NCBI GenBank assembly: GCA_028694275.1
Contig: JAQUTS010000017.1
Span: 1-18,509 of the forward strand
Source of the DNA: Candidatus Gastranaerophilales bacterium
GTDB taxonomy: Bacteria; Cyanobacteriota; Vampirovibrionia; Gastranaerophilales; CAJFVJ01
Length of the DNA: 18,509 bases
Reading direction: 5' to 3'
Below are positions 15,650-18,509 of this stretch, in pieces. The notes under the pieces were generated by a model. It searched no databases, was not told the DNA's origin, and saw nothing but the letters and a program-made list of their open reading frames with translations. The position numbers and the translations under genes are program-made. Every line of letters begins with the position of its first letter. Position 1 is the first letter of the stretch.

Positions 15650-17100
15650 TAATAATCCCCCGATATGAGAGGTCCCTGCTCATACATTGATGCCGCCTGG
15701 CCTTTCCATCTGCCGGTGTGATTAGCGAACTGCAGCCAATTTCCTTCTTTGACAACATTTGCAACAACTTGCTTATCGGAATTTTTTATAGGAGACAAAA
15801 TATTTTGACAAGATTGATTAAACATAGGCATAAAGATTTCTTTTTGGTGAAATTTGCTTATTTTATTCTGAATAATGAAGTATTTTTCTAAATCCTTATC
15901 GCCCCTGTATTGTTTTTGCAACGCAGAGGATGTTAACTCTAACTGCTTTGAGAAAAATCCTTGCAAAGAATTCCAATAAAGACTAGTTGCCGGATTTTTT
16001 TGGTCATTATCAGCATAAAGCCTTGTCATTTTTTGTGCTTGCAACATCTTAAGGCGTAAAAGCTCAGTCTGCCTTATATCCATAGTCACAGCATCGGGCT
16101 GATTGAGTTTAATTCGGCCAAAGACTCTCGATAGGAGCTTTTCTCTCGCCGCCAATTTCATATCTTCAGAAGAGCCGGATGATCTTAACAGTTCTGATTT
16201 TTTTGCGTGAAAAGATGATTTTTTGCTCAAATGAGTAAGAAACAAGCGATCGGCATGGTGTTTGCCTTTCCGTGAAGAATTAGAAAGCTGGCGCAAATAT
16301 ACCAAAAGACCGATACTCTCAAAATTATCCAGATTGGAAAGTGCTAAAAATGAAGGATGCTTATATTTGATATCAGGGCCTTTTGAGAGTTCTTTCATCT
16401 GCTCAAAAGTTTTACTCGCACCATAATCTGTAATATATATATTATCTTTTGTTACTTTCAAATTTGTAATGGTAAGATCTCGATGATAAATACCCGCCTT
16501 ATCCAAGGCAAACAAATCATCATAAAAACCATCAAGGTGCCTTTGAGTTATGTGAGCATTTTTAGGGTCAGGCATTTTGCCCGGGACAAACTCTAAAGCC
16601 AAAGCAGATATTTTGCCGCTTTCATCCACTCCTGTGGCCAAAAGTCTTGATGTATGAAGCACATCATCAGGAAGCATCTTCATGATTGCTACTTCATCAT
16701 CATAATTTGCATTCAATCTTTGAACAATTTTGGCTCTTTTAACCGTTTCAAAATGCGGAACTTTTACCGCAATATTTTTGCCTGCCTCTTTAGAAACTTT
16801 GTATACAGATCCGTTTGCACCGCTGAAAATTTTTACACTTTGATGATTAAAATCGGGCCCAGAAGCCAAAAACGACCGAAAAAGATTAATATAATTATTA
16901 TTAGGATGGTTTATATCAGATATTTTTAGTTTTTTGGCTCTTAATCGCAAAAGCTGTCTGTCAATATTAGCCGAAAAAGACACAGAATCATGTTTTGGCG
17001 CAGCAATAACCAATCGAGAAGAAAGACTTGTTTGAAAAATTCCTTCTTGAGCTCCGCTTTTAAAATTAGAACGATGAGATAAATTAATCGCCGAGAACAT
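15649..17100 (-). CDS. Eukaryotic-type protein-kinase-like protein with N-terminal leader
   Basis: This 483-residue protein has a protein kinase fold with its catalytic residues in place. The glycine-loop remnant is SGANGSVYKV (93-102), the ATP-anchoring lysine is K113 in IAVKVP, and a helix-C glutamate is E136. The catalytic loop YHRDLTITNLKV (205-216) has D208 and N213, and the metal-binding D225 lies in ITDYGAS (DYG instead of DFG). The activation and substrate lobe after 230 is divergent and short, and residues about 285-483 are helical and unrecognised. There is no membrane helix, PASTA or forkhead region. The leader contains SNFKSG (11-16) and VSFSAN (40-45), either of which fits the shared tag. 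The ribosome site is weak. The gene is first in a coupled pair with the HD protein. It could phosphorylate proteins or small molecules. Confidence 0.78.
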   Translation of the reverse strand: MFSAINLSHRSNFKSGAQEGIFQTSLSSRLVIAAPKHDSVSFSANIDRQLLRLRAKKLKISDINHPNNNYINLFRSFLASGPDFNHQSVKIFSGANGSVYKVSKEAGKNIAVKVPHFETVKRAKIVQRLNANYDDEVAIMKMLPDDVLHTSRLLATGVDESGKISALALEFVPGKMPDPKNAHITQRHLDGFYDDLFALDKAGIYHRDLTITNLKVTKDNIYITDYGASKTFEQMKELSKGPDIKYKHPSFLALSNLDNFESIGLLVYLRQLSNSSRKGKHHADRLFLTHLSKKSSFHAKKSELLRSSGSSEDMKLAAREKLLSRVFGRIKLNQPDAVTMDIRQTELLRLKMLQAQKMTRLYADNDQKNPATSLYWNSLQGFFSKQLELTSSALQKQYRGDKDLEKYFIIQNKISKFHQKEIFMPMFNQSCQNILSPIKNSDKQVVANVVKEGNWLQFANHTGRWKGQAASMYEQGPLISGDY

Positions 17101-17395
17101 TTTTATTTTTTGTGCCTATTTAGCTAATAAATAATTCCATCTAGAAAAAAAATCTAAATATATAAAAGTGCTAAAAAGTAAAAATATTATTACAAACTCT
17201 TAAAAAGCAAAAACGAGTTTCATTTTTTTAAAAAATGGCTATTGTGACCGTATATTTTAAAAAACACATGTTAAATTTTATTAAAAATAGAAATAAAACT
17301 ATCACAAAAAATTTTTGAGAATGTTTAAATGATTGTATAAAAAAGTCCAAACAGTAGTCCAATTTATGTTTCTCTTCTAACGAAAGGTGTTGTAT
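17101..17395. promoter_or_regulatory. AT-rich divergent intergenic region with palindromes
   Basis: This gap separates the divergent kinase and glycosyltransferase genes. It holds a near-perfect palindrome with 8-bp arms around one base (CATTTTTT-T-AAAAAATG, 17221-17237). Directly before it is an inverted repeat AAACTC/GAGTTT (17194-17199 and 17215-17220). A TTGAGA (17315-17320) and TATAAA (17336-17341) pair, 15 nt apart, could be a suboptimal promoter for the rightward gene. No open reading frame or RNA gene was recognised. The palindromes could be an operator shared by both directions, but AT-rich DNA makes such repeats common. Confidence 0.4.
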
Positions 17396-18509
17396 ATGAT
17401 TACAAAGGTCTCTAGGAATGAGGTTTTGTCACGTGGACAAAATCAAGGTATTTCTTTTGCAAATAATGCCCCATCTAACACAACAGGAGCAGCAAATCGT
17501 AAAAAAAATAAAATGCCAAATAATCAAGCAGTCCCTGCTGATCAATTTGCAAAAAACCATGCAAAAGGCCAAAGCTCATCGAGCTCAAATGATACAGGCG
17601 TTTTACTTGGAGGTCTTGGGCTTCTGACAGGAGGAGCCGCATTGATATTATCTTTGAGAAAACCCGGCAAAGGCTCAGGTGCAGTTCGCAATATCACAGA
17701 AGGTGGCAAACCTGAAGCAACCATCCACAAAGCCCTAAAAGAATTATCAGAATCATACGAGCATCACTTCAAAGCACCTGGGGATAAAGACTTCACAACG
17801 ATGCTTCAATACCAAAAAGATGTAGCTCTTGAAACAAGACTACAAAACTACATGACAGAAGCATTGCAAGCAAAAAAACTTACACAACATGAAGCAAATA
17901 TCGGCAAACTTCCTGATGAAGTACGAGCAGGTCTTACAGCTTTGAAACTCGAAGCTTTCAACGGAACAAAGCTTAAAATAATCTCAGGAGGGCAAGAAAA
18001 AGAAGTAAAAGCAGGCGAATACATACAAAACCTTGCTTCAGAAAAAATCTATGCCCCTTCCATAAAACCAATGGGGGCTCCTCGCAATGGCCAAAAACAC
18101 GTAATTTGGATGCCTACAGCCGAGGATTACAAAATCACAAAACACGGCGGATTAGCAGATGTGCCTCCTCAGCTTGCAGAAGCTATTGCAGGTAATGACC
18201 TTGCAATGCCTGTAATTATTTCTCCTATGTATAAGGATGAAGGTACTTTTGTAAGAAGATTTGCCGATGGAACACAAATAAAATACAGCGCGGCAAGCTT
18301 CAAACAAATCACTGCCGAGGATAACACAAGATATGGCAGCGACTTAGAAAAATTAATGGAATTCAAAATGGACGTTTTTACCGGCAATAAAAACGAAAAA
18401 AGAAAAATCAATATGGAAGTTTTCCAAGCAATTGAAAAAATCAAAGCCGAAGACGGCTCAGAAAAAGAGGTAAAAAGAATCTTGCTCTCAACAGACAACA
18501 GCTTTGATG
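17396..18509 (+). CDS. Membrane-anchored glycogen/starch-synthase-like (GT5) protein, 3' end outside window
   Basis: The first 371 residues are present; the frame runs open to the window end. ATG 17396 has GAAAGG 8 nt upstream. The leader MITKVSRNEV onward ends in ISFANN (19-24). An N/S/K-rich linker follows, then a glycine-rich hydrophobic segment (about 68-87, GVLLGGLGLLTGGAALILSL) with RKPGK after it, best read as one membrane helix. Residues about 105-225 are helical and unrecognised. At 234-279 the sequence KHVIWMPTAEDYKITKHGGLADVPPQL matches the N-terminal strand and KxGGLADV nucleotide-sugar loop of GT5 glycogen/starch synthases (K249 is the loop lysine), and PVIISPMYK fits the next strand. 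GT5 enzymes elongate alpha-1,4-glucan from ADP-glucose. The anchor and 230-residue extension are not part of ordinary GlgA. The catalytic C-terminal half is not visible, so activity is inferred. Confidence 0.75.
   Translation, partial: MITKVSRNEVLSRGQNQGISFANNAPSNTTGAANRKKNKMPNNQAVPADQFAKNHAKGQSSSSSNDTGVLLGGLGLLTGGAALILSLRKPGKGSGAVRNITEGGKPEATIHKALKELSESYEHHFKAPGDKDFTTMLQYQKDVALETRLQNYMTEALQAKKLTQHEANIGKLPDEVRAGLTALKLEAFNGTKLKIISGGQEKEVKAGEYIQNLASEKIYAPSIKPMGAPRNGQKHVIWMPTAEDYKITKHGGLADVPPQLAEAIAGNDLAMPVIISPMYKDEGTFVRRFADGTQIKYSAASFKQITAEDNTRYGSDLEKLMEFKMDVFTGNKNEKRKINMEVFQAIEKIKAEDGSEKEVKRILLSTDNSFD

Noticed and set aside
17306..17315. AAAAATTTTT palindrome as a binding site
   Set aside because: Such A/T palindromes are expected in this base composition and nothing else supports a site here.
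17418..17627. Small plus-strand frame in the GT5 leader region
   Set aside because: It is out of frame with the tagged GT5 protein, which has the better ribosome site and a recognisable domain downstream.
1..18509. CRISPR array, tRNA/rRNA, insertion sequence, prophage or attachment site
   Set aside because: No regularly spaced repeats, cloverleaf-like sequence, transposase, integrase or phage structural gene was seen on either strand.

Overview
The window (about 18.5 kb, AT-rich, densely packed on both strands) looks like a chromosomal segment of a gut-type non-photosynthetic cyanobacterial relative (Melainabacteria / Gastranaerophilales-like). This assignment is inference. It rests on AT richness, the mixture of ordinary bacterial housekeeping genes, and a set of proteins carrying a short unstructured N-terminal leader ending in a [VIL]-[SN]-F-x motif, which I associate with that group from memory. 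No database was consulted.

Layout. Bases 2-1297 (+) hold the 3' end of dnaE, closed by a 12-bp hairpin that can serve both strands. Bases 1332-5745 are all on the minus strand. In transcription order they are sucC and sucD (coupled, 1-nt gap), an HNH-nuclease-like protein with the N-terminal leader, a bifunctional-nuclease (DUF151) domain protein, and a small winged-helix protein with its own promoter. Bases 5948-9770 (+) form a tightly overlapping operon: leucyl aminopeptidase pepA, a three-domain Xaa-Pro aminopeptidase, and a SpoU/TrmH-family RNA 2'-O-methyltransferase.

From 9773 onward the character changes. The genes are a sugar-phosphate nucleotidyltransferase-like protein (-), a class II aldolase overlapping a HAD-type phosphatase (+), an 850-residue protein with a GlnD-like HD domain coupled to a eukaryotic-type protein kinase (-), and the start of a membrane-anchored glycogen/starch-synthase-like protein (+, cut by the window end). 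Five of these six, plus the HNH protein, carry the same kind of N-terminal leader; the HAD protein may carry a degenerate copy. The housekeeping genes do not have it.

The most interesting signal is therefore a shared N-terminal tag on otherwise unrelated catalytic domains: HNH, nucleotidyltransferase, aldolase, HD hydrolase, kinase and glycosyltransferase. It suggests a common sorting, secretion or co-localisation system. Two tagged enzymes could be consecutive in nucleotide-sugar and alpha-glucan synthesis, and another two proteins (kinase and HD) are translationally coupled and could be regulators or effectors. No RNA gene, CRISPR array, insertion sequence or prophage signature was seen.
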